Source: UBA4744 sp035282865
GTDB taxonomy: Bacteria > Actinomycetota > Acidimicrobiia > Spongiisociales > UBA4744
Direction: 5' to 3'
Assembly (NCBI GenBank): GCA_035282865.1
Contig: DATEVB010000201.1
Location: forward strand, 1 to 9,526
DNA length: 9,526 bases
A program made the translations under genes and the position numbers. Below the pieces are notes generated by a model that saw only the letters and a list, made by a program, of their open reading frames with translations, was not told where the DNA came from and did not search any database. Shown here one piece after another: positions 1 to 6,479 of the stretch (positions are counted from its first letter, which is position 1; each line of letters begins with the position of its first letter).

Positions 1-1
1 A

Positions 2-1171
2 CAAGCCGCCAGGTTCCGTGATCGACTCCATGACGTCCAGAGAGCGATCGCCCGCCAGGAGGTGGTCACCGACCGTCCGGAGGATTTTGACCTCGTCGCC
101 CTCGAAGAAGACGATCTCGAGGCTGCCGTGCAGGTCCTCACGGTGCGCCGCGGTCGGGTGGTGGGAAGGCTGGGCACGGTGCTCGACAAGGTTGAGGATG
201 TGACCACCGGTGAGGTGATCGCCAGCATGCTGCGTGAGCTCTACGGTGAGGACCGGCCTCCCAAAGCCGTGCTGGTGCAGGAGCTGCCACCCGATGCCGG
301 TCTCTGGGCCGCATGGCTCAGTGAACGGCGTGGTGCACAGGTGTCGTTGCGTGTTCCGCAACGCGGTGCAAAGCGCCGGCTGCTGGAGACGGCACGGACC
401 AACGCCCGGGAGGCGTTCGCCCGGCACCGGCTACGCCGCCAGTCGGATCACAACGCCCGCGCCCGGGCGCTCCGCAGTTTGCAGGACACGCTGGGCCTGC
501 CCGTCCCGCCCCTCCGGATCGAGGCGTACGACATCTCCACCATCCAGGGCACCAATACGGTCGGGTCCATGGTGGTGCTCGAAGACGGTCTCCCCAAGAA
601 CTCCGAGTACCGCCGATTCCGGGTCCGGTCGGTCGAAGGCCAGGACGACTTCGCCTCGATGGAAGAGGTTCTGCGCCGCCGGTTTGCCGCCTACGTGAAA
701 GATCGCGACGTGCCCATCGAAGCACGCGGGAAGTTCTCGTATCCACCCTCGTTGATCCTCATCGATGGTGGAGCCGGCCAGCTCTCCCGGGCGGTGCGGG
801 TGTTGGCGGACCTCGATCTGGACATCCCGGTGGTCGGTCTGGCCAAGCGGATGGAAGAGGTCTATATGCCCGGACGGCCCGAACCGCTGCGGATCCCGCG
901 AGACGAGGAAGCCCTCCACCTGCTGCAGAGGGTGCGGGATGAAGCACATCGTTTCGCCGTCACCTACCACCGCAAACTGCGTAGTCGCACCATGATCGAC
1001 TCGACCCTCGACGACGTTCCCGGGATCGGACCAACCCGCAAGAAAGCATTACTCAGACGGTTCGGGTCTTTGAAGGGAATCAGGGCCGCCAGCCGGGCGG
1101 AACTCAGCGAGGCGCTGCCCGAAGCCGTGGCAATTCAGCTTTACACCGGGTTGCACGGTTCCGATCGTTGA
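2..1171 (+). CDS. uvrC: UvrABC system protein C, 5'-truncated by window edge
   Basis: UvrC makes the two incisions flanking a DNA lesion in nucleotide excision repair, working with UvrA and UvrB in the cytoplasm. The frame is open from base 2 and encodes 389 residues, against roughly 600-650 for the family, so the N-terminal GIY-YIG nuclease domain lies outside the window. What remains starts in the UVR (UvrB-binding) helix (AARFRDRLHDVQRAI), then the RNase H-like endonuclease domain, with candidate catalytic residues Asp in YDIST (codon 530-532), Asp in QDDFAS (644-649), Asp in IDGG (764-766) and His in TYHRK (968-970). It ends in a helix-hairpin-helix DNA-binding region (DDVPGIGPTRKKALLRRFGS). 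The GTG at 62 lies inside the UVR helix and is not the true start. It heads the uvrC-rapZ-yvcK cluster typical of Actinobacteria; rapZ follows after 75 bases. No frameshift or missing key residue is seen. Confidence 0.97.
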   Translation, partial: QAARFRDRLHDVQRAIARQEVVTDRPEDFDLVALEEDDLEAAVQVLTVRRGRVVGRLGTVLDKVEDVTTGEVIASMLRELYGEDRPPKAVLVQELPPDAGLWAAWLSERRGAQVSLRVPQRGAKRRLLETARTNAREAFARHRLRRQSDHNARARALRSLQDTLGLPVPPLRIEAYDISTIQGTNTVGSMVVLEDGLPKNSEYRRFRVRSVEGQDDFASMEEVLRRRFAAYVKDRDVPIEARGKFSYPPSLILIDGGAGQLSRAVRVLADLDLDIPVVGLAKRMEEVYMPGRPEPLRIPRDEEALHLLQRVRDEAHRFAVTYHRKLRSRTMIDSTLDDVPGIGPTRKKALLRRFGSLKGIRAASRAELSEALPEAVAIQLYTGLHGSDR

Positions 1172-1246
1172 GTGCTCCGCCGATCCGTCTAGCCGTGCGA
1201 AACTATGTCGAACGAGTGACGGCGCAAATCGGATTGGAGGCCACTC

Positions 1247-2107
1247 GTGGTTAGGCGACCGCAGGTACTGGTGGTGACCGGCATGTCCGGGGCAGGGCGG
1301 TCCACCGCCGCAAAGGTTCTCGAAGACCTCGGCTACTTCGTGGTCGACAACTTGCCTCCAGCCATGATCGGGGAGATCGTCCGCTTCAACGATCTTGCCG
1401 ACGTGCCGCGCCGGTTGGCACTCGTGATCGATGCTCGGGGCGGCTTCAGTCTGGCGGATCTCAGCGTAGAGATGGACCGTTTGTTACGCGGTGGCGTCTC
1501 AACGGCGGTGCTGTTCCTTGATGCCGACGACGACATGCTGATCCGGCGATATGAGGAGAATCGCCGTCCCCATCCCATGGGCCAGCCAACACTGGAGGAG
1601 TCGCTCTTCGCCGAACGCGAGTTGCTGGCCGAGTTGCGCGCCGAGGCAGACTTCATCATCGACACGACCGATCTCAACGTGCACCAGTTGCGAGAAAGGA
1701 TCGAAGCGGATTTCCGGGGCGGGCAGCCCGAGCGACCGTTGCGGGTCTCGGTTTCGTCGTTCGGATTCAAACACGGCGCGCCCAGGGACGCCGATCTGAT
1801 GTTCGACGTGCGGTTCTTGCCCAATCCGCATTGGCAGGAAGAGCTGCGACCTCTGACCGGGCGTGACGCCCCGGTGCGCGAGTACGTGCTGAACAACGAG
1901 GACACGCAAACCTTCCTCGCCAAAGTCGAGGACATGTTGTCGTTCCTCATCCCACGCTTCCGCATTGTCGGCAAGTCGTATGTGAGCATCGGCGTCGGGT
2001 GCACTGGTGGCCGGCATCGCTCCGTGGTGATAGCTGAAGAACTGGGACGCTGGCTCGAATCCGAGGGAATCGCAGCGACGGTCCGGCATCGGGACACTGC
2101 CAAATGA
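1247..2107 (+). CDS. rapZ: RapZ/YvcJ family nucleotide-binding P-loop regulator
   Basis: This is a 286-residue RapZ (YvcJ/YhbJ) family protein, normal length. In E. coli RapZ binds small RNAs and senses glucosamine-6-phosphate; in Gram-positives the homologue is a nucleotide-binding protein of less clear role, so the function here is inferred only at family level. The N-terminal P-loop is GMSGAGRST at residues 12-20, with Arg18 where a classical Walker A has Lys. It is followed by the family signature GYFVVDNLPP (29-38). The C-terminal domain carries GCTGGRHRS (251-259), the conserved patch that in RapZ belongs to the RNA/metabolite-binding half. The GTG start is supported by GGAGG at 1236-1240, six bases upstream. 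The last bases overlap the yvcK start in ATGA, so the two are probably translationally coupled. An AT-rich patch near 1200-1207 could be a promoter but is too weak to call. Confidence 0.95.
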   Translation: MVRRPQVLVVTGMSGAGRSTAAKVLEDLGYFVVDNLPPAMIGEIVRFNDLADVPRRLALVIDARGGFSLADLSVEMDRLLRGGVSTAVLFLDADDDMLIRRYEENRRPHPMGQPTLEESLFAERELLAELRAEADFIIDTTDLNVHQLRERIEADFRGGQPERPLRVSVSSFGFKHGAPRDADLMFDVRFLPNPHWQEELRPLTGRDAPVREYVLNNEDTQTFLAKVEDMLSFLIPRFRIVGKSYVSIGVGCTGGRHRSVVIAEELGRWLESEGIAATVRHRDTAK

Positions 2108-3075
2108 CTACACCGGAGACCTTCCTCGAGCCCAAGCTGCTGCAGCTCGCCAAAGATGGGCCACGGGTGGTCGCCATCGGCGGCGGGCATGGGCTGGCGC
2201 AGGCTCTGGAAGCGGCCTTGTCTTACGCCTCGCATGTCACTGCAGTGGTTACCGTGGGTGATGACGGAGGCTCTTCCGGACGGTTGACCTCGGCGATGGA
2301 GATCCCGCCGCCCGGCGACATCCGCAAATGCCTCCTTGCCTTGAGCCCGGAGCCGACGGTGTTCCGGGAGCTGTTCGGATACCGGTTCGAATCGACCGAT
2401 GTGGAGGGGCATTCGCTGGGCAACCTGATGCTGGCCGCTCTCACCGAACTGTTGGGCGACGATTTTGAAGCGGCGGTGCGGGTCGCCTCGGGGTTGTTGG
2501 GGACGGTCGGGCAGGTGGTTCCCGTTGCCCGGCATTCGTTGCACCTGCAGGCAGTGATCGACGGGCGGTTGGTGGATGGGCAGGCCGCCATCACCAAGAC
2601 CAGAGGCAGCCTGTCCCAGATGCGGCTGGTTCCCGACGACGAACCGGCCAACCCGCACGCCATCGATGCGGTGCACTCGGCTGATCAGATCTTGATCGGT
2701 CCCGGCAGCCTGTTCACCTCGGTGATAGCGGCCCTGGCCGTGCCGGGGATGTCTGAGACGCTGCAGACGGCACCGGGTCACGTTGTTTTCATTGCCAATC
2801 TGGTGACTCAGGATGGGGAAACCCTGGGTATGACGTGCTCTGAGCATCTCGAGGCACTCCGCCGGGTCGGAGGGGTCGACGTCACCGGTACCGTCGTTGT
2901 GCACAGGGGGGACATCCACGTGGAACCGCCGCTCGACCATGTCCGGGTCGACCGGGCTGAGATGGCGGCGATGGGGTGGGAGGTGGTCGAGGCCGACCTC
3001 GTGGACCCTCGGGCGGATTGGCCGCAACACGATCCAATCCGGCTGGGCCAGATTCTGGCCCGGCTGAAGAACTGA
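2104..3075 (+). CDS. yvcK: YvcK/CofD-like gluconeogenesis factor
   Basis: This 323-residue protein belongs to the YvcK (CofD-like, UPF0052) family. Members bind UDP-sugars or related nucleotides and, in Bacillus and mycobacteria, are needed for growth on gluconeogenic carbon and for proper wall synthesis. They are not the phospho-lactate transferase CofD itself, although the fold is shared. Visible motifs are the N-terminal glycine loop AIGGGHGLA (24-32), VTVGDDGGSSGRL (49-61), PPPGDIRKC (68-76), a GHSLGNL segment, and IGPGSLFTS in the C-terminal half. The ATG overlaps the rapZ stop as ATGA, so translation is likely coupled and no separate strong ribosome site is needed. In most Actinobacteria and Firmicutes the next gene is whiA; here pgk follows after 21 bases. 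The assignment is firm at family level; the physiological role is inferred from relatives. Confidence 0.94.
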   Translation: MTTPETFLEPKLLQLAKDGPRVVAIGGGHGLAQALEAALSYASHVTAVVTVGDDGGSSGRLTSAMEIPPPGDIRKCLLALSPEPTVFRELFGYRFESTDVEGHSLGNLMLAALTELLGDDFEAAVRVASGLLGTVGQVVPVARHSLHLQAVIDGRLVDGQAAITKTRGSLSQMRLVPDDEPANPHAIDAVHSADQILIGPGSLFTSVIAALAVPGMSETLQTAPGHVVFIANLVTQDGETLGMTCSEHLEALRRVGGVDVTGTVVVHRGDIHVEPPLDHVRVDRAEMAAMGWEVVEADLVDPRADWPQHDPIRLGQILARLKN

Positions 3076-3087
3076 ACCAAGGACGGT

Positions 3088-3095
3088 GAGGGGAG
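3088..3095 (+). promoter_or_regulatory. Strong ribosome binding site of pgk
   Basis: GAGGGGAG lies immediately before the pgk ATG at 3097, in the 21-base gap after the yvcK stop. It supports that start and independent translation of pgk on a shared transcript. No promoter or terminator fits in this gap. Confidence 0.7.
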
Positions 3096-3096
3096 C

Positions 3097-4281
3097 ATGG
3101 GAAAGTATCTGACACTGGATGACGTCGACGTGGCCGGCAAGCGAGTCCTGGTTCGCTCGGATCTGAACGTGCCGATCTCGAGCGGGGCGGTCGCCGACGA
3201 TTTCCGGATCAAGGCCAGCCTTCCCACCATCTCCCGCTTGCGGGAGGCCGGTACCACCGTGGTGGTGTGCAGCCACCTCGGCCGCCCGAAGGATCGAGAG
3301 CCGGAGTTCCGGATGGATCCGGTTGCCATTCGCCTGGCCGAGCTGGGCGGGTTTCCGGTCCGCAAACTCGATGCGGTGGTGGGGGCCGACGTCGAGGCTT
3401 CCGTTGCGACCGCCGGTCCCGGCGACGTCCTATTGCTCGAGAACACCAGGTTCGAACCGGGGGAGAAGACGAATGACCCGGACCTGGCCCGGGGGCTGGC
3501 CGGCTTGGCCGACCTATTCGTGCTGGACGCCTTCGGCTCCGCCCACCGGGCCCATGCCTCGACGGTGGGTGTCGCCGATTACGTCCTGTCGGTGGCCGGT
3601 CCGCTGCTCTGCCAGGAGGTGGAGGCTCTCGGCTCGTTGCTCACCAATCCGCCCCACCCCTTCACGGTGGTGCTGGGTGGCGCCAAGATTTCCGACAAAC
3701 TGGGCGTGATCAAGTCGCTGCTGCCCAGGGTCGACATGATGCTGGTCGGCGGTGGCATGTGTTTCACCTTGCTCAAAGCGGAGGGTTACGAGATCGGCGC
3801 CTCACTCGCAGAAGACGACCGCCTGGAGGAGGTCACCGAGGTGCTCGGATCGGAGTACGGGGATCGGATTCTCCTCCCCGACGACGTCGTCGTTGCCGCC
3901 GGATTCACAGCAGACGCCGAGCGAGAAGTTGTGCCCCGCAACGCCATCCCCGACGACTGGATGGGGCTCGACATCGGCCCGGTGACTGCCGCGGGTTTTG
4001 CAGCAGCCATCCGGGGGTCCGGGGCCGTCTTCTGGAACGGTCCAATGGGGGTGTTCGAGTGGGAACGCTTCCGGAGCGGCACTGAAGTGGTGGCCCGGGC
4101 TCTGACCGACCATGCGGGGTTCACGGTGGTGGGAGGAGGCGACTCGGTGGCCGCGCTGCGTATGCTCGGCTTGGAAGGGGAAGTGTCTCACTTGTCGACC
4201 GGAGGAGGAGCCGGCCTGGAGATGTTGGAAGGCAAGACGCTGCCCGGTTTGACGGCTTTGGAGAGGTGGGCCGGGACCTAG
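3097..4281 (+). CDS. pgk: Phosphoglycerate kinase
   Basis: Pgk transfers the acyl phosphate of 1,3-bisphosphoglycerate to ADP, giving ATP and 3-phosphoglycerate in glycolysis (cytoplasm; reversible in gluconeogenesis). The protein has 394 residues, the usual length. The substrate-binding residues of the N-domain are all present: Asp22 and Asn24 in RSDLNVP, Arg37, His60 and Arg63 in SHLGRP, Arg118 in ENTRFEPGE, and Arg151 in DAFGSAHRAHAS. The C-domain has the nucleotide-binding signatures LGGAKISDKLG, FWNGPMGVFE, VVGGGDSVA and STGGGAGLEMLEGK. The ATG start has an excellent ribosome site. Upstream the usual partner gap is absent, and downstream the expected tpiA is separated by a gene on the opposite strand. 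The stop codon TAG (4279-4281) overlaps the stop of that convergent gene, leaving no intergenic terminator. Confidence 0.98.
   Translation: MGKYLTLDDVDVAGKRVLVRSDLNVPISSGAVADDFRIKASLPTISRLREAGTTVVVCSHLGRPKDREPEFRMDPVAIRLAELGGFPVRKLDAVVGADVEASVATAGPGDVLLLENTRFEPGEKTNDPDLARGLAGLADLFVLDAFGSAHRAHASTVGVADYVLSVAGPLLCQEVEALGSLLTNPPHPFTVVLGGAKISDKLGVIKSLLPRVDMMLVGGGMCFTLLKAEGYEIGASLAEDDRLEEVTEVLGSEYGDRILLPDDVVVAAGFTADAEREVVPRNAIPDDWMGLDIGPVTAAGFAAAIRGSGAVFWNGPMGVFEWERFRSGTEVVARALTDHAGFTVVGGGDSVAALRMLGLEGEVSHLSTGGGAGLEMLEGKTLPGLTALERWAGT
4278..4281. other. Shared convergent stop codons on CTAG
   Basis: The palindrome CTAG holds TAG for pgk on the plus strand (4279-4281) and TAG for the M23/SLH gene on the minus strand (4280-4278). 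The two genes therefore converge with a four-base overlap and no spacer. Any transcription terminator must lie within one of the coding regions. Confidence 0.95.
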
Positions 4282-5504
4282 CCGCCCAGGAACGCACGGT
4301 CCAGCATCACCGCCATCTCGGCGCGGCTCACCAACGCTTGCGGGCGGAAGGATCCGTCGGCGCTTCCGAACACCACCCCCAATTCGTGCATAGTTTCCAC
4401 GTAGGGGGTGTACCAGGCTCCTTCGGTGACGTCGGGGAAGTAGCCGTGGTAGGGGGCGTCCAGGCTGTCGGCGTTGAGGGCGCGCACCAGGAATGCGGCC
4501 ATCTCTGCCCGGGTGACTCCGTCGGTGGGGCAGTAGTGGAGGGGATCGATCGAGCACCCGGCGGTGATGCTCTCCTCGTAGAGCCTCCCAACCACTCCGG
4601 CGTACCAGGCCGTCGTTTGGACGTCGGCGAAGTAGGAGACAGCGGCGGTCGGACTGCCTTCCAAACCCAGCGACCGGACCAGGAAGGCTGCCATCTCCGC
4701 CCGCGTGACGGATTCCTCCGGACAGTACTTGAGCGGGATCAGCGAGCATCCCTGGCTGATGTGCTTGGCATAGATAGCGTCGATCGAGGCGACCGCCCAG
4801 TAGTCGGCCGGCACGTCAACCCACGTGTCACAGAGGTCGCCGATCCCGTTGCCGTTGCCGTCTGCCTGGTCGGGGTTCGAGACGGTCGGGCAGTTGTCGG
4901 ATCCGTCGAGCACTCCGTCTCCGTCCATGTCGGCGGAACCGGGAGTGGTGATCACCGTGGCTGAAAGCAAGCTCTCGTACGGGTTGAACTTCGTTCCATC
5001 CGGCCGGTGCAGCTCGAAATGAAGATGCGAGGAGACCGACTCTGCGTTGCCACTGTCGCCGACCCAGCCGATCAGCTGGCCGGCCGTCACGTGTGCACCA
5101 GAAGCGATTCCGTCGGCGAACCCCCATCCCAGGCCGTCATCGGTGCCCGGAGTGTCGTTGTTGAGGTGGATATACCAGCTCGCCCAGCCGTCATCATGAT
5201 TGAGAGCGAGGTCGCAACAATTGCCGCCGAGTTCGTCGTGCACCCAGCCGACGGTCCCATCGGCGACTGCGACTACCGGGACCATCTTGTCGGCCATGAT
5301 GTCGGTGGCCCCGTGGGTGCGACCACCCGACCGGGGCGCGTCGAAGGTGTCGGTGTATTGGTTGGGTCCCAGCACCGGGAAGATCAGCGGGTACAGCTCG
5401 GCAGCCTGAGCGGGGACGGCCCCGGGTGCGGTGAGCGCGGTAAGCAAGAGCGCCGATGCGATCACGGCGACAATGATGCTTCGTAATTGTGTTCGTTCCC
5501 CCAC
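4278..5504 (-). CDS. Secreted M23 metallopeptidase with TSP3-like stretch and three SLH repeats
   Basis: This 408-residue modular protein is probably a cell-wall-associated peptidoglycan hydrolase. Residues 1-35 look like a Sec signal peptide: Arg near the start, hydrophobic core about 10-26, likely cleavage after AQAA. Residues about 55-180 form an M23 (LytM/lysostaphin-like) domain with zinc ligands His64 and Asp68 (HGATD) and His162 (HLHFEL), plus catalytic His113 and His160, so it appears active. Residues 192-226 are a thrombospondin type-3-like calcium-binding stretch (DMDGDGVLDGSDNC... ending GIGDLCD). Residues about 228-408 are three SLH repeats with signatures TRAEMAAFLVR (267-277, 331-341) and SRAEMAVML (393-401). 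The first two carry a Cys pair (253/261, 317/325) that the third lacks. The start is GTG with only a weak upstream purine run (CAGAG), chosen because it gives a complete signal peptide. The natural peptide bond cut and the wall anchor cannot be read from sequence. Confidence 0.9.
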   Translation of the reverse strand: MGERTQLRSIIVAVIASALLLTALTAPGAVPAQAAELYPLIFPVLGPNQYTDTFDAPRSGGRTHGATDIMADKMVPVVAVADGTVGWVHDELGGNCCDLALNHDDGWASWYIHLNNDTPGTDDGLGWGFADGIASGAHVTAGQLIGWVGDSGNAESVSSHLHFELHRPDGTKFNPYESLLSATVITTPGSADMDGDGVLDGSDNCPTVSNPDQADGNGNGIGDLCDTWVDVPADYWAVASIDAIYAKHISQGCSLIPLKYCPEESVTRAEMAAFLVRSLGLEGSPTAAVSYFADVQTTAWYAGVVGRLYEESITAGCSIDPLHYCPTDGVTRAEMAAFLVRALNADSLDAPYHGYFPDVTEGAWYTPYVETMHELGVVFGSADGSFRPQALVSRAEMAVMLDRAFLGG

Positions 5505-5533
5505 CTCTGGCCTATCGGCACGACCGTGCTCTG

Positions 5534-5539
5534 ACTTTA
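5534..5539 (-). promoter_or_regulatory. Possible -10 element for the M23/SLH gene
   Basis: On the minus strand this reads TAAAGT, a 4/6 match to TATAAT within the only A/T-rich patch of the divergent gap 5505-5628. It would give a leader of about 20 bases before the GTG at 5504. No convincing -35 hexamer is seen at the right distance, so this is tentative. Confidence 0.25.
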
Positions 5540-5595
5540 ATGGAGTCGGTTGAGGACAGCGCCGGCAGGTTGGAATTGGGCGTCACCGGTGCCGC

Positions 5596-5601
5596 TACGC
5601 T
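5596..5601 (+). promoter_or_regulatory. Possible -10 element for tpiA
   Basis: TACGCT fits the relaxed TAnnnT pattern of actinobacterial -10 elements and lies 33 bases before the chosen tpiA start, leaving room for a short leader and ribosome site. A possible -35 (TTGGAA, 5570-5575) is 20 bases upstream, wider than ideal. A promoter is expected here because the preceding gene runs the other way. Confidence 0.3.
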
Positions 5602-5615
5602 GACGGCAGAGAAGT

Positions 5616-5626
5616 GGGAGAGGGAG
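5616..5626 (+). promoter_or_regulatory. Ribosome binding site that fixes the tpiA start
   Basis: The purine run GGGAGAGGGAG precedes GTG at 5629, with GGGAG (5616-5620) eight bases from it. An in-frame GTG at 5614 overlaps this run and would translate it as GEGV, so the later start is preferred. Confidence 0.65.
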
Positions 5627-5628
5627 TG

Positions 5629-6393
5629 GTGCGCAAGAACCTGATCGTCGGCAATTGGAAGATGAACAGCCACCATCTGGAGGCCATCCAGATGGTGCAG
5701 AAACTTCATTACCGGCTCGATCCAGAAGACTACGACCGGGTCGACGTCGGGGTGGCGCCTCCGTTCACGTCGCTTCGCTCGGTGCAGACGGTGATCGAGG
5801 CCGACCACATGAGTTTCCAATTGGCCGCCCAAAACACCCACTTCGAAGAGAAGGGCGCCTACACCGGCGAGGTGGCCCCGGGCATGCTTGCCAAGCTGTC
5901 GGTTGACTACGTGATCGTCGGCCACTCCGAACGCCGACAGATCTTCGGTGAGACCGACGAGTGGGTGAATCGTAAAGCCAAGGCGGTGTTCACCCATGGG
6001 ATGACCCCCATCGTGTGTGTCGGGGAGACGCTGGAGGAGCGGGAAGATGGTAAAGCATTCGATAGGGTCGCGTCTCAAATCCGGCTGAGTCTGGTCGGCC
6101 TCCCCTCCGAGCAGATCGGATCGATCGTAATCGCCTATGAGCCCATCTGGGCCATCGGTACCGGGCGTACCGCCGATCCGGCCGACGCCCAGGAGATGAT
6201 CGAGTTCGTTCGTGACCAGCTCCGCCGGCAGTGGGGTGGAGCCGCCGACGACGCTCGCATCCTTTACGGCGGGTCGGTGAATCCGGGCAATATCGGAGCG
6301 ATCATGGCCAAGAAGGACATCGACGGAGGTCTGGTCGGCGGCGCCTCGCTCGATCCCGACACGTTCGCTTCCGTGGTGCGCTACTGGATCTGA
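5629..6393 (+). CDS. tpiA: Triosephosphate isomerase
   Basis: TpiA interconverts dihydroxyacetone phosphate and glyceraldehyde-3-phosphate in glycolysis and gluconeogenesis, as a cytoplasmic dimer. With the GTG at 5629 the protein has 254 residues, the standard length, and starts MRKNLIVGNWKMN like other family members. Catalytic residues are all seen: Asn9 and Lys11 (GNWKMN), His99 (VGHSERR) and Glu171 (YEPIWAIGTG), followed by the flexible loop 6 (PIWAIGTGRTA, about 172-182) and the phosphate-binding ILYGGSVNPGN near the C-terminus. It is the first gene of the right-hand plus-strand set, and so probably has its own promoter in the 124-base divergent gap. In many Actinobacteria it follows pgk directly; here the M23/SLH gene intervenes. 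GTG at 5626 is an equally legal start one codon earlier. Confidence 0.97.
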   Translation: MRKNLIVGNWKMNSHHLEAIQMVQKLHYRLDPEDYDRVDVGVAPPFTSLRSVQTVIEADHMSFQLAAQNTHFEEKGAYTGEVAPGMLAKLSVDYVIVGHSERRQIFGETDEWVNRKAKAVFTHGMTPIVCVGETLEEREDGKAFDRVASQIRLSLVGLPSEQIGSIVIAYEPIWAIGTGRTADPADAQEMIEFVRDQLRRQWGGAADDARILYGGSVNPGNIGAIMAKKDIDGGLVGGASLDPDTFASVVRYWI

Positions 6394-6423
6394 GACCAGT
6401 TCCAGGTTTCGGGACGGAGCGAA

Positions 6424-6458
6424 CTTGAATCTTGGCACTTGAAACTCGAAACTCCGTA
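6424..6458. repeat. Degenerate 7-base tandem repeat (CTYGAAA type)
   Basis: Four consecutive heptamers read CTTGAAT, CTTGGCA, CTTGAAA and CTCGAAA, with a decayed fifth CTCCGTA. The array fills the middle of the 86-base tpiA-gpmA gap and is A/T-richer than its surroundings. TTTCG at 6407-6411 is the reverse complement of the CGAAA core, so a weak fold-back is possible. No protein frame or clear promoter explains it. Confidence 0.6.
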
Positions 6459-6479
6459 GTGACGAGGTAACGAGGGGAC

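Noticed and set aside
1333..3276. Minus-strand open frame of 647 codons antisense to rapZ, yvcK and pgk
   Set aside because: It spans three well-supported genes, its translation is rich in Arg, Ser, His and Pro with no recognisable domain, and long antisense frames are expected in high-GC coding DNA.
4240..4330. Bidirectional terminator at the pgk/M23 junction
   Set aside because: The coding regions overlap, and I see no clear GC-rich stem with a T-run on either strand here.
3802..4749. Minus-strand open frame of 315 codons across the pgk and M23/SLH 3' ends
   Set aside because: It overlaps both real genes, including the SLH coding region in another frame on the same strand, and has low-complexity composition.
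5614..5628. Upstream GTG as tpiA start
   Set aside because: It would translate the purine-rich ribosome binding site as GEGV; the start at 5629 gives the canonical MRK...GNWKMN N-terminus.
5512..6438. Minus-strand open frame of 308 codons antisense to tpiA
   Set aside because: It is fully explained as a shadow of tpiA, which has every catalytic residue; no family features are seen in the antisense product.
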